DNA from: Martelella mediterranea
GTDB taxonomy: Bacteria; Pseudomonadota; Alphaproteobacteria; Rhizobiales; Rhizobiaceae
Reading direction: 5' to 3'
Assembly: GCA_003001975.1 (NCBI GenBank)
Contig: PVUG01000007.1
Coordinates: 62,001 to 126,000, forward strand
Length of the DNA stretch: 64,000 bases
The notes below the pieces were generated by a model. The model saw nothing but the letters and a program-made list of their open reading frames with translations, was not told the origin of the DNA and did no database searches. The position numbers and the translations under genes were made by a program. This document shows, piece by piece, positions 26,003 to 34,097 of the stretch. Position 1 is the first letter of the stretch; each line of letters opens with the position of its first letter.

Positions 26003-26956
26003 TCAGAGCGCCGGATAGCGGCCGTTGCGGCGGGCATCGGCCATCAGGGCTGCAATCGCGCAGGAACCGATACGGGCCTGTGCGCCATCGGCACGGCTGG
26101 TCAGGATGATCGGAATACGCGCGCCGAGGATGATGCCCGAGGAGGTGGCGCCGCCGAGCAGGACCAGCTGCTTGGCCAGCATGTTGCCGGATTCCAGATC
26201 CGGTGTCAGCAGGATGTCGGCGTCACCGGAAACGGCGGAGGTGATGCCCTTGATCTTGGCGGCCTCAAGGCTGATCGCATTGTCGAAGGCCAGCGGTCCG
26301 TCGACAATGGCATTGGTGATCTGGCCGCGATCCGCCATCTTGGAAAGGCATGCGGCGTCGATGGTGGACTGGATCGAGGGGTTGACCGTTTCCACGGCCG
26401 ACAGCACAGCGACCTTGGGGGTGATTTCGACATCGGAGGTCGCGATCATCAGGTCGATGGCGTTCTGGGCGATATCGACCTTGGCGGCCAGATCCGGCTT
26501 GATGTTCATCGCCGCATCGGTGATGAAGAAGGGTTTCGGATATTCGGGATCGACCATGGCGAAGACGTGGGAGATGCGGCGTCCGGTTCTCAGCCCGGCA
26601 TCCTTCTTGATGACTGCGCCCATATATTCGTCGGTGTGCAGGCTGCCCTTCATCAGCGCTTCGGCCTCACCCTTGCTGGCAAGGGCCACGGCCTGTGCGG
26701 CGGAGGCATGGCTGTGGGGCGTGTCGATGATCCTGTAGGCGGAAATGTCGATTTCGTTTTCGTCGGCGATTGCCTTGATCTTGTTTTCCGGACCGACCAG
26801 GATCGGTTCGATCAGGTTTTCATGTGCTGCTTCAACGGCGCCCAGAAGCGCATCGCGGCTGCAGGGATGCACAACGGCGGTGGCGATTGCGGGCTTCTGC
26901 GCGGCGCGCTCGATGAAATTCTTGTTGAAGCCTGCGACATCGAATTTGTCGGCCAT
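26003..26956 (-). CDS. Phosphate acetyl/butyryltransferase family protein
   Basis: A 317-residue phosphotransacylase that would convert acyl-CoA and phosphate to acyl phosphate and CoA in the cytosol. Family features are NLIEPILVGPENKIKAIAD, MKGSLHTDEYMGAVIKKDAG, the FFITDAAMNIKPDL segment with a conserved Asp, and DILLTPDLESGNMLAKQL. The length matches the catalytic domain of Pta or Ptb without the N-terminal regulatory region. No acetate or butyrate kinase gene is adjacent; the partner must lie elsewhere. Acyl specificity is not readable. Confidence 0.88.
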   Translation of the reverse strand: MADKFDVAGFNKNFIERAAQKPAIATAVVHPCSRDALLGAVEAAHENLIEPILVGPENKIKAIADENEIDISAYRIIDTPHSHASAAQAVALASKGEAEALMKGSLHTDEYMGAVIKKDAGLRTGRRISHVFAMVDPEYPKPFFITDAAMNIKPDLAAKVDIAQNAIDLMIATSDVEITPKVAVLSAVETVNPSIQSTIDAACLSKMADRGQITNAIVDGPLAFDNAISLEAAKIKGITSAVSGDADILLTPDLESGNMLAKQLVLLGGATSSGIILGARIPIILTSRADGAQARIGSCAIAALMADARRNGRYPAL

Positions 26957-27364
26957 CGTCTGATACTCCTTGGGTATAATCGGTTATTCTTGGGAGGCTG
27001 GACAGGACAGAGCCGTCGGCGGCCTGTTGTCTGACGTTGGAAAATGCGGACCGGCGACACGGCGCGCCCTTGAAAAGACGAATGTCTCTGGGAGGTTCAG
27101 GCGCATTTCCGGTTTTTCTGCCATATCGGTCTTATCCATTTGCCGTCATGCGCCGGGTCGGCGTTGTAGACTTCGACGAAGCTGCCGGTTAACATCAACC
27201 CGCTTCGGCCAGAGGGCCGCCGCAAGACGCCTACGACTTAAGACTAAGTCCTGGTCCGGGCCTTGAGCAAGATCAATCTGGCATATCAGTCTGTCACATC
27301 TTGCACGCAACAACAGCCCTGCCGGAAGGCTCATTTCACTCAAAAACGGTTAAGGGGAAGGTTT
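26957..27364. other. Divergent intergenic region, phosphotransacylase / MliC-like gene
   Basis: About 400 bases without a convincing gene. It must hold both divergent promoters. I see no clear operator, RNA gene or terminator. Confidence 0.4.
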
Positions 27365-27736
27365 ATGCCTGGGAAAACCACTATTTTGATGTCCGTCATT
27401 TTCATGAGCCTTGCCACCAGTGCGGCCCGTGCCGACACCGGATTTTCGATCGCGGTGCCGGACGGCCCGGATGCCCGCGACATCGAAGCCGTCTATGATT
27501 GCGGCGATTTCACCATGACGGCGCGCTATGTCACCAGCGGTGAGATCGCGCTGGCGCGGCTGCAATGGCAGGATCATCTGACGGTCGCCGCCGAAGTTAT
27601 CGCCGCTTCCGGTGCGCGCTATGCCGCAGGGCCCTATGTCTGGTGGACCAAGGGCGACAGCGCGACGCTTTATAATGTGATGAACGGCGAGGACGATCCG
27701 GGCATTGCCTGCGAGGCGGCGTCTTCGGGAAAATGA
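27365..27736 (+). CDS. Secreted MliC-like protein (putative C-type lysozyme inhibitor)
   Basis: A 123-residue protein with a Sec signal peptide (TTILMSVIFMSLATSAARA before DTGF). The mature part has the MliC/PliC pattern: a YDCG strand (VYDCGDFTMTARYV), a mid-domain GARYAAGPYVWWTKGDSATLYN strand pair, and a late IACEAA Cys, so one disulfide is likely. MliC proteins block C-type lysozyme in the periplasm. No lipobox, so it is soluble. ATG at 27365 has GGGGAAGG upstream. It overlaps the following P-loop gene by four bases, an unlikely functional pair. Confidence 0.7.
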   Translation: MPGKTTILMSVIFMSLATSAARADTGFSIAVPDGPDARDIEAVYDCGDFTMTARYVTSGEIALARLQWQDHLTVAAEVIAASGARYAAGPYVWWTKGDSATLYNVMNGEDDPGIACEAASSGK

Positions 27737-28266
27737 ACCGTTTTTTTGTGATTTCCGGCTGTTCTGGCGGCGGCAAGTCGACCCTTCTCGACGCCCTTGC
27801 TGCCCGCGGCTTTGCCGTGGTGGAAGAACCCGGCCGCCGGATCGTGGCCGAGGAGACTGCCGGGGAGGGCAAGGCCTTGCCCTGGATCGATATGGCAGCC
27901 TTTGCCCGCCGCGCGGTTGCGATGGCCGCCGCCGATCATGCGGCGGTTGCTGAAAGCATGCGGCCGGTGTTTTTCGATCGCGGACTGGTCGACGCCGCCG
28001 CCGCGCTTTGTCACGCGACCGGCGCGGCCGCGCCACCCGATATCGTCCGGCAGGTTCGTTACAACACGACCGTCTTCATGACCCCGCCCTGGCCGGAAAT
28101 CTACCGCCGGGATGGCGAGCGCCGCCACGGGTTGGAAGACGGCATTGCCGAATATGAGCGGCTGATGGCCTTCTACCCGAAGCTCGGCTATCGGCCGGTC
28201 GAACTGCCGAAAGCCGATGTCGAAACGCGCGTGCGTTTCGTGTTGCAGCAGATCGGCTTTTACTGA
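27733..28266 (+). CDS. P-loop NTPase (AAA_28 / NadR kinase-like)
   Basis: A 177-residue single-domain P-loop protein. Walker A is SGCSGGGKST (residues 8-17), followed by FAVVEEPGRRIVAEE and a possible Walker B in PVFFDRGLVDA, the AAA_28 arrangement that resembles small nucleoside or metabolite kinases. Function is unknown; many rhizobial copies are single genes. It is translationally coupled to the MliC-like gene (ATGA) and converges with gloA, with the two coding ends overlapping by seven bases (28260-28266). Confidence 0.75.
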   Translation: MNRFFVISGCSGGGKSTLLDALAARGFAVVEEPGRRIVAEETAGEGKALPWIDMAAFARRAVAMAAADHAAVAESMRPVFFDRGLVDAAAALCHATGAAAPPDIVRQVRYNTTVFMTPPWPEIYRRDGERRHGLEDGIAEYERLMAFYPKLGYRPVELPKADVETRVRFVLQQIGFY

Positions 28267-28655
28267 AAGCGGCCGCCGCGCTGCAGCACTTCGATCTTGT
28301 ATCCATCGGGATCGGTGACGAAGAAGAAGCGGGCGAAGGTTGCTCCCTCGCGTTCCATGGTCACCAGCTTGCCGACGGGAATGCCGAGTGCCGTCAACCG
28401 CTCGTGTTCGGCCGCGATATCATCGACACTGACAGCAAGGTGCCCGTAGCCATTGCCGAGGTCATAGGCTTCGCTCTGGCCTTCATTGACCGTCAGTTCC
28501 AGCTCGAAACCGGTTTCCGCATTGGCGAGATAGATCAGCGTGAACCCGTCAAAGGGGTAGCGGTCCACCACCTCGAGGCCGAACAGCAGGTTGTAGAAAT
28601 CGATCGAGCGGGCTTCATCCAGCACGCGGATCATTGAGTGGATCATCTTGGCCAT
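28260..28655 (-). CDS. gloA: Lactoylglutathione lyase (glyoxalase I)
   Basis: A 131-residue metal-dependent glyoxalase I, which isomerises the methylglyoxal-glutathione hemithioacetal to S-lactoylglutathione. Its two beta-alpha-beta-beta-beta modules are clear: MIHSMIRVLDEARSIDFY with the first metal ligand His, FELELTVNEGQ, GYGHLAVSVDD with the second His, and FFVTDPDGYKIEVLQR with the last Glu. Length matches proteobacterial GloA. ATG at 28655 starts the conserved domain; upstream in-frame starts add non-conserved residues. Confidence 0.93.
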   Translation of the reverse strand: MAKMIHSMIRVLDEARSIDFYNLLFGLEVVDRYPFDGFTLIYLANAETGFELELTVNEGQSEAYDLGNGYGHLAVSVDDIAAEHERLTALGIPVGKLVTMEREGATFARFFFVTDPDGYKIEVLQRGGRFQ

Positions 28656-28843
28656 GGCGGCGGGCTCCCTTGGTTTTTGTCTTCCTACGCCATTTGGCGG
28701 GCGCTTGAAAGGCTCTCGCCGTGCAGGCAGGCAGACGTACCCTCCGGCCTCTTGCTTGGCTTGACCGGCTGTGGGGCCGCGGCTATCGCGGGGCGTTGAG
28801 ATGCTGTGTCCGGGCGGACCGGCCGGCGGCACGAGGGACAAAC

Positions 28844-29731
28844 ATGGTATCACTGACCCGGACATCGGGCGTCAGCTTCGCGGTGGCCGCCGTTGCCACG
28901 CTTTCCGGCGTCGATGCGCTGGCCAAGAGCCTCGGCGCGGAGATGTCGAGCTTTCAGGTCACGTTCCTGCGCTATACGGTCTCGACCGTGTTTCTGGCCC
29001 TCTTCGTCGCCGTCTTTGTGCGCCGCAGACCGAAACCCGGCTTCATGAAGGAACATGCGCTGAAGGGCGTGCTGTCGGCTGCCACGGCAAGCCTGTTTTT
29101 CTACGGCATTGCCGGCATGCCGCTGGTGATGGCGCTGGCGTTGGCCATGACGGCGCCGATCTACATGGCCCTGCTCGGCGCGCTGGTTTTCGGCGAGCGG
29201 CCCGGGCGGGCAACTTATGGCGCGCTTTTCCTGGCGGTCTGCGGCTCGGGCATCATCGTTGCCACAAGAGGGTCAGGCCTTGCCGGCCCGCCGGTTTCGG
29301 TTGTCGCCATCGTGGCCGGGCTGACTGCGCCGCTGGCCTATGCGGTTACGGCCATCGTAATGAAGAAAGCGTCGGCCAACGATCATCCGATCACGCTCAG
29401 CCTGATGCAGACCGTGTTCGCAACCCTGTTTTCTGCACCGCTGGCCATGCTGCTGTGGCAGACGCCGGACCCCGGTCTTTTCTGGCAAGTCGGCCTGATC
29501 GGGTTTTGCGGCGCGCTCGGTTTTGTCTTTCTGGTTGCCGGGCTCAACCGCATGCCGGCCTCGCTCTATGCGGTGATCGATTATTCGGCTCTGGTCTGGG
29601 CCGGGTTTTACGGTTTCGTCTTTTTCGACGAAATTCCCGCATGGCCCACACTCGTTGGCGGAGCGCTGATCGTGGCAGCCTGTGTGCTGTCGGCGGGCCG
29701 TTCGCGCGCAATGATTGAAGACAGGCCTTGA
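28844..29731 (+). CDS. DMT-superfamily (EamA) transporter
   Basis: A 295-residue membrane protein with ten predicted helices in two EamA repeats (about residues 10-140 and 150-285). Visible features are VAAVATLSGVDALAKSLG, ALAMTAPIYMALLGALVFGE at the end of repeat one and SALVWAGFYGFVFFDEIP in repeat two. Members export amino acids, purines or drugs; the substrate is unknown. ATG at 28844 has GAGGGA upstream, preferred over a start at 28721. Confidence 0.87.
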   Translation: MVSLTRTSGVSFAVAAVATLSGVDALAKSLGAEMSSFQVTFLRYTVSTVFLALFVAVFVRRRPKPGFMKEHALKGVLSAATASLFFYGIAGMPLVMALALAMTAPIYMALLGALVFGERPGRATYGALFLAVCGSGIIVATRGSGLAGPPVSVVAIVAGLTAPLAYAVTAIVMKKASANDHPITLSLMQTVFATLFSAPLAMLLWQTPDPGLFWQVGLIGFCGALGFVFLVAGLNRMPASLYAVIDYSALVWAGFYGFVFFDEIPAWPTLVGGALIVAACVLSAGRSRAMIEDRP

Positions 29732-29819
29732 ATTTGACATCTGGCAGGGTCTAGATGCGGCCAGAATGGGACCGCATATGTGACGCAATGAAACGGCATG
29801 CGGCGAAAACAGGTGAAGC

Positions 29820-30422
29820 GTGAACGATATTCCCAGACAGGTTGACGATGCCGAGGCGCGTCGCGAAAAAATCAGGAAGGCCGTGACCGACATTCTGGTC
29901 GCGCTCGGCGAGGATCCGACCCGCGAGGGTTTGCTGGACACACCGTCGCGGGTGGCGAAGATGTATATGGAGGTGTTCTCCGGTCTTGCCGAGGACCCGT
30001 CGGAGCATCTGAAGACCGTGTTCACCGAAGACGGCCATGACGAGATCGTGATCGTCAAGGATATCGCCTTTCACACCATGTGCGAGCACCACCTGCTGCC
30101 GTTTTTCGGCAAGGCGCACATTGCCTATCTGCCCGATGGCGGCCGGCTGACCGGCCTGTCCAAACTGGCCCGCGTGGTCGACACGCTTGCCCGCCGCCCG
30201 CAGCTTCAGGAACGGCTGACCGGCCAGATCGCCGATGCGATGGAAGCCGTGCTGAAGCCGAAGGGCGTTATGGTGCTGGCGGAAGCGCGCCACATGTGCA
30301 TGGAAATGCGCGGCATCAAGGCCCATGGCGCCAACACGGTCACGCTGGTCTCGCGCGGCGTTTTTGACACGGATTCCGCAAAGCGCACCGAAACGCTCGC
30401 CCTTCTGCGCGCCACCGGCTGA
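29820..30422 (+). CDS. folE: GTP cyclohydrolase I
   Basis: A 200-residue FolE, which turns GTP into dihydroneopterin triphosphate, the first step of folate (and tetrahydrobiopterin) synthesis. The signature [20 protein letters not shown] holds the zinc-binding Cys and His, with the third ligand Cys in [21 protein letters not shown] and [10 protein letters not shown] are typical. The GTG start at 29820 has AGGTGA a few bases upstream. A single-gene unit followed by the tRNA-Thr gene. Confidence 0.96.
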   Translation: MNDIPRQVDDAEARREKIRKAVTDILVALGEDPTREGLLDTPSRVAKMYMEVFSGLAEDPSEHLKTVFTEDGHDEIVIVKDIAFHTMCEHHLLPFFGKAHIAYLPDGGRLTGLSKLARVVDTLARRPQLQERLTGQIADAMEAVLKPKGVMVLAEARHMCMEMRGIKAHGANTVTLVSRGVFDTDSAKRTETLALLRATG

Positions 30423-30538
30423 GGGCCACACCGGCCCCGGCATCATTTTTTGCCGTTCTGAAGGCAAAGGCGCTTGAAAAAACCGCCAAGAGCCTGTAAC
30501 AGCCCCATGCATCGCAACGCGCTCGAAAGCGCGTTCGG

Positions 30539-30614
30539 GCCGCCTTAGCTCAGTTGGTAGAGCATCGCATTCGTAATGCGGGGGTCACGTGTTCGAGTCA
30601 CGTAGGCGGCACCA
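30539..30614 (+). tRNA. tRNA-Thr (CGU anticodon)
   Basis: A complete 76-base cloverleaf with encoded CCA. The acceptor arms GCCGCCT (30539-30545) and AGGCGGC (30604-30610) pair fully; the D arm contains AGTTGGTAGA; the anticodon loop TTCGTAA places CGT at 30572-30574, reading ACG threonine codons; the T loop is TTCGAGT between GTG and CAC. Discriminator base A at 30611. Confidence 0.96.
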
Positions 30615-30977
30615 GTTTTCTGATCGCGATACGGCCATCCACGATACCGGCTTGCAGTGCGCATTCCCTGATTTTTGACGGGATTGTCTTGCGGGTTGTT
30701 TCGCAAAAAGCCAGGAGACTCCCGAACCTGTGCACTCGGCGCGCTGACAAAGCTCGCCCCGCGTTCTTTCGTCATACCGGCCTTGAGCCGGTATCCAGGG
30801 CCGCTTGCTGTGCGCTTCCAGAAAGAGTCTTTGCGCGCAAGGACTTGGCCCTTACGGGATTCCGGCTCAAGGCCGGAATGACGGTGGGGGGTAGGCAAAG
30901 CCGTGATTGCTTACAGGGTTTGTCAACAAACTGGGATGCGGCGCAGGGCGCCGCATCGGTGCAGCCGGAGGCTGCTT
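30615..30977. other. Intergenic region, tRNA-Thr to dctM
   Basis: No gene seen. The central part is occupied by the mosaic repeat listed at 30771-30882. The region separates the tRNA gene from the convergent end of dctM. Confidence 0.5.
30771..30882. repeat. Mosaic palindromic intergenic repeat, copy 1
   Basis: Two palindromic segments in opposite orientation: ACCGGCCTTGAGCCGGT (30775-30791, then ATCCAGGG) and, about 65 bases later, ATTCCGGCTCAAGGCCGGAAT (30859-30879). The two are near reverse complements, so the 112-base unit forms either two hairpins or one long one. It is a bacterial interspersed mosaic-type element. A related unit at 53086-53196 shares the ATCCAGGGC junction. Confidence 0.65.
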
Positions 30978-32300
30978 TTACATCAGGCCCAGAAGCCGGG
31001 GCAGGCCGGTTGTGAGCGCGGGGATGTAGGTAATCATCAGCAGCGCGATCACCAGCGTGATGAAGAACGGCAGCAGCGGTTTTGCCACCTTCTCGATGCT
31101 GACCCCGGCGATGCTGCATCCCACGAACAGGACCGAACCCACCGGCGGCGTCATCGAGCCGATGCCGAGGTTGAAGATCATCATCAGGCCGAACTGGACG
31201 GGGTCCATGCCCACTTCCCGCGCGATCGGCAGGAAGATCGGGGTGAAGATCAGCACGGCCGGCGTCAGGTCCATGAAGAAGCCGATGATCAGCAGGCAGA
31301 TATTCATGATCAGCAGGATCACGATCGGGTTCTGGAAGGTCAGCAGGGCATCGGCGATCGCATCCGGTATGCCGGTGATGGTCATCACATAGGACATCAC
31401 CCCGGAAGCGGCGATCAGAAACAGGATGACGGCGCTGGTGACCATCGAGCTTTTCAGCACTTCGATATATTCCCGCCATGTCGCCAGCCGGTAGATCAGC
31501 GACAGGACGAAGGAATAGAGAACGGCAACGGCCGCCCCTTCGGTTGCCGTGAAGGCGCCGATGACGATGCCGCCGATGACGACGACGACCATCAGCAGGG
31601 AGGGCAGGGCCTGCCAGACGATCCTGACGGCCTCGCCTGCGCCGGGCGCTTTCGAAATCGGGAAGTTGCGGCGCTTGGCGATGATGCCGGCGACGATCAT
31701 GACGGCCAGCCCCATCAGAAGGCCGGGCACATAACCGCCGATGAAAAGCGCGGAAATCGATGTGCCGCCGGAAACCAGCGAAAACAGGATCAGCGGACCA
31801 CTTGGCGGGATCAGGATGCCCGACGGCGCCGAGGCGATGTTGACGGCCGCGGAGAAGGTCGGGTCATAGCCTTCCTTCTTCTGCAGCGGCGCCATGGTCC
31901 CGCCGACGGCGGCGGCTGCGGCGATGGCCGAGCCGGAAATCGAGCCGAACAGCATGTTGGCGATCACATTGGTATGTGCAAGCGCGCCGGGCAGGCGACC
32001 GCCGATCAGCTTGGCAAGATTGACGAGCCGGATGGCAATGCCGCCCTTGTTCATGATGTTGCCGGCGAGAATGAAGAACGGGATCGCCAGCAGGGTGAAC
32101 GAATCGACACCGGCAAACATCTTCTGAGTGGCGACGAAGAAGGTGACGCTCGGCGGCATGAAGAACAGGCCGGTCACGATCGAGGACACGGCAATCGCCA
32201 CGGAGATGGCGATGCCCTGGGCCAGCATCAGGAAAAACAGGCCGAAGAGCAGGATGGACGCAAACACCGTTTCGTCCACATAGTCAAAGATAAAGTCCAT
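30978..32300 (-). CDS. TRAP transporter large permease (DctM type)
   Basis: A 440-residue inner-membrane protein with about twelve hydrophobic segments, the sodium-coupled channel subunit of a TRAP importer. Typical features are LLFGLFFLMLAQGIAISVA at the start, IPFFILAGNIMNKGGIA, FGSISGSAIAAAAAVGG and the SPSGILIPPSGPLILFSLVS type motif near residue 150. Its start is one base from the stop of the small permease gene. The LacI operator at 32950 controls the pair. It works with the binding protein encoded at 39728-40705, probably in uronate oligomer uptake (inference). Confidence 0.93.
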   Translation of the reverse strand: MDFIFDYVDETVFASILLFGLFFLMLAQGIAISVAIAVSSIVTGLFFMPPSVTFFVATQKMFAGVDSFTLLAIPFFILAGNIMNKGGIAIRLVNLAKLIGGRLPGALAHTNVIANMLFGSISGSAIAAAAAVGGTMAPLQKKEGYDPTFSAAVNIASAPSGILIPPSGPLILFSLVSGGTSISALFIGGYVPGLLMGLAVMIVAGIIAKRRNFPISKAPGAGEAVRIVWQALPSLLMVVVVIGGIVIGAFTATEGAAVAVLYSFVLSLIYRLATWREYIEVLKSSMVTSAVILFLIAASGVMSYVMTITGIPDAIADALLTFQNPIVILLIMNICLLIIGFFMDLTPAVLIFTPIFLPIAREVGMDPVQFGLMMIFNLGIGSMTPPVGSVLFVGCSIAGVSIEKVAKPLLPFFITLVIALLMITYIPALTTGLPRLLGLM

Positions 32301-32301
32301 T

Positions 32302-32805
32302 TTACAGGCTCCCGACCGGCTTGAGCGATGCCCGGTTGCTGTCGCGGACCAGGATGATCATGTTGAGCGACTGAAGGATGAAGATCAGCACGGCGGCGAT
32401 CGGCATGATCAGGTAGACGTCGCCGATGGGAATGCGCATGATCGGAGAAAACTGTGCCATCGATGACGAGACGGCCTTGATGCCGCCGAGAAACAGGATG
32501 AACACGGAAAACACCAGAACGACGGCGTCGTTGATCAGCATCAGGATCAGTTTCTTTTGTCCGCTCAGCGCCTCGATGGCGAAAACCAGCGACAGGTGCT
32601 GGCGCGTGCCGAAGGCATAGGCCGATCCCAGGAAGGCCATCCAGATCATCATGAAACGGAGAAGTTCTTCGGTGTAGAGCGCCGGTGCGGCAAGCACGTA
32701 GCGGGTGAAAACCTGCCACAGCATCAGCCCGACCATGATCGCGAGCATCGCGGAGGTCAGGTAGAGCAGCAGGCTTTCCAGAGCATATTTTGTCTTGTCT
32801 ATCAT
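32302..32805 (-). CDS. TRAP transporter small permease (DctQ type)
   Basis: A 167-residue four-helix membrane protein of the DctQ family that supports the large TRAP permease. Typical segments are AMLAIMVGLMLWQVFTRYVL, TEELLRFMMIWMAFLGSAYA and HLSLVFAIEAL. ATG at 32805 has GGAGGAC upstream; a start at 32832 is less likely. It is the first gene of the minus unit, divergent from the LacI regulator and its operator. Confidence 0.9.
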   Translation of the reverse strand: MIDKTKYALESLLLYLTSAMLAIMVGLMLWQVFTRYVLAAPALYTEELLRFMMIWMAFLGSAYAFGTRQHLSLVFAIEALSGQKKLILMLINDAVVLVFSVFILFLGGIKAVSSSMAQFSPIMRIPIGDVYLIMPIAAVLIFILQSLNMIILVRDSNRASLKPVGSL

Positions 32806-32949
32806 GGATGTCCTCCATGTCGCGAACGACAAAGGGTGAGCGGCTGCTTCGCATTGTCGTCCGGGACGGTTCTCTGGTGCGGCCGCAGAGGTGTCCTCCC
32901 TGGGCGACCGCTTTTGAAGATATCATGCATCATGAAAAAAGATTGCGCC

Positions 32950-32970
32950 ATATGAAAGAATATTTCATAT
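32950..32970. promoter_or_regulatory. LacI-type operator, copy 1 (dctQM / lacI-like)
   Basis: Perfect eight-base arms ATATGAAA (32950-32957) and TTTCATAT (32963-32970) around GAATA. It lies in the divergent control region of the TRAP permeases and the LacI gene, 22 bases before the regulator start. Near-identical sites occur at 38588 and 40813. Directly downstream for the minus unit, GGCGCA and CATGAT spaced by 16 bases could serve as -35 and -10. Confidence 0.75.
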
Positions 32971-32992
32971 TGTGCCAAACGGAGTGATGCAC

Positions 32993-34024
32993 ATGAAAAA
33001 GGAAAGCAGGCGTCTTCGTCTGAGCGATCTGGCGCGCTATTGCGGCGTTTCGCCGTCCACCGCCTCGCGGGCGCTTTCGGGAACGCCGGGCGTTCGCCCG
33101 GAACTCAGGGAAAAGATCCTGCAGGCGGCCAAGTCGCAGAATTACCACGTTCCCACGTCGATTGCGGGCATGAAGGTCATCGTCGCGGCCAGCGCCAGCG
33201 CCATGCTCGACTACCAGCGCAATCAGTTCACGGCATTCGTGCTGGAGGGCATGCGCGAACGCGCGGAGGTTCTCGGGCTGTCGCTGACGACCAAAGCGAT
33301 TTCCAGCGCCGACGACGAGCGGAAAATGCTGGAGGATGCTGCCAAGGATCCCGAAATCGCCGGTGTCTTGATGCTGACCATCGATGAAGATGAAATGCTG
33401 GTCCCGGCCCGGGCCTTCGCCAGACCGGTGCTGCTGGTCAATGGCGACGACCCGCTGATGCAACTTTCGAGCATTGCGCCCCACAACCGCGCGGCGGCTG
33501 CACTGGCCACCCGCTATCTGAGATCGCTGGGTCATTCGCGGATCCTGTTTCTTTCACGGCCCGGCCGCCGCACCATTCTCAGACGTCTGGAGGGCTGGCG
33601 TGACGAGATCAAGACCATTCCGGGCGTGGCGTGGCGCGATCTCGTCGTCGATGCCAGCGACTGGACGCCCGAAGCTGCAATCGAGGCAGTGCGCCGGCAT
33701 GTCGAGGAAAAGGGCACGTCGTTCACGGCCGTTCTGGCGGCCGGCGACAGTCTTGCGGCGGGCGCCATTTTCGGGCTGCGCGCGCTCGGCCTGTCGGTTC
33801 CGGACGACATTTCGGTGATGGGGATTGACGGTCTGCCGCAAAGCGATTTTCTCGATCCGCCGCTGACCACCGTCCAGATCCCGATGCGTGAAATGGGCGC
33901 TGCGGCGCTGGACATGATGCGCGACCTTCTCGACAACGAGCCATTCCTGCCGCGCCGGACGGAACTGTCCTGCCGCCTGACCGAGCGTGGTTCGACCGCG
34001 GCCGTAAAGGGTGGCGCGGACTGA
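32993..34024 (+). CDS. LacI-family transcriptional regulator of the pectin-fragment regulon
   Basis: A 343-residue LacI/GalR regulator. The N-terminal helix-turn-helix LSDLARYCGVSPSTASRALS with the hinge PELREKILQAAKSQNYHVP is followed by a periplasmic-binding-like effector domain ending DPPLTTVQIPMREMGAAALD. ATG at 32993 has GGAG nine bases upstream; upstream in-frame starts fit less well. The ATGAAA-N5-TTTCAT palindromes before three units of this locus are its likely targets, including its own gene. The inducer is probably a KduI/KduD intermediate or KDG (inference). Confidence 0.93.
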   Translation: MKKESRRLRLSDLARYCGVSPSTASRALSGTPGVRPELREKILQAAKSQNYHVPTSIAGMKVIVAASASAMLDYQRNQFTAFVLEGMRERAEVLGLSLTTKAISSADDERKMLEDAAKDPEIAGVLMLTIDEDEMLVPARAFARPVLLVNGDDPLMQLSSIAPHNRAAAALATRYLRSLGHSRILFLSRPGRRTILRRLEGWRDEIKTIPGVAWRDLVVDASDWTPEAAIEAVRRHVEEKGTSFTAVLAAGDSLAAGAIFGLRALGLSVPDDISVMGIDGLPQSDFLDPPLTTVQIPMREMGAAALDMMRDLLDNEPFLPRRTELSCRLTERGSTAAVKGGAD

Positions 34025-34097
34025 TCTGCCGCTTGCGGCAACCCTGCAGTGAGAATGCCGGCCGACGGACCACAGGGCCCGTCGGAATTTGCAAGGG

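Noticed and set aside
30903-32324. 473-codon open frame on the plus strand opposite dctM.
   Set aside because: Shadow of the DctM gene; the product is a His/Asp-rich random sequence.
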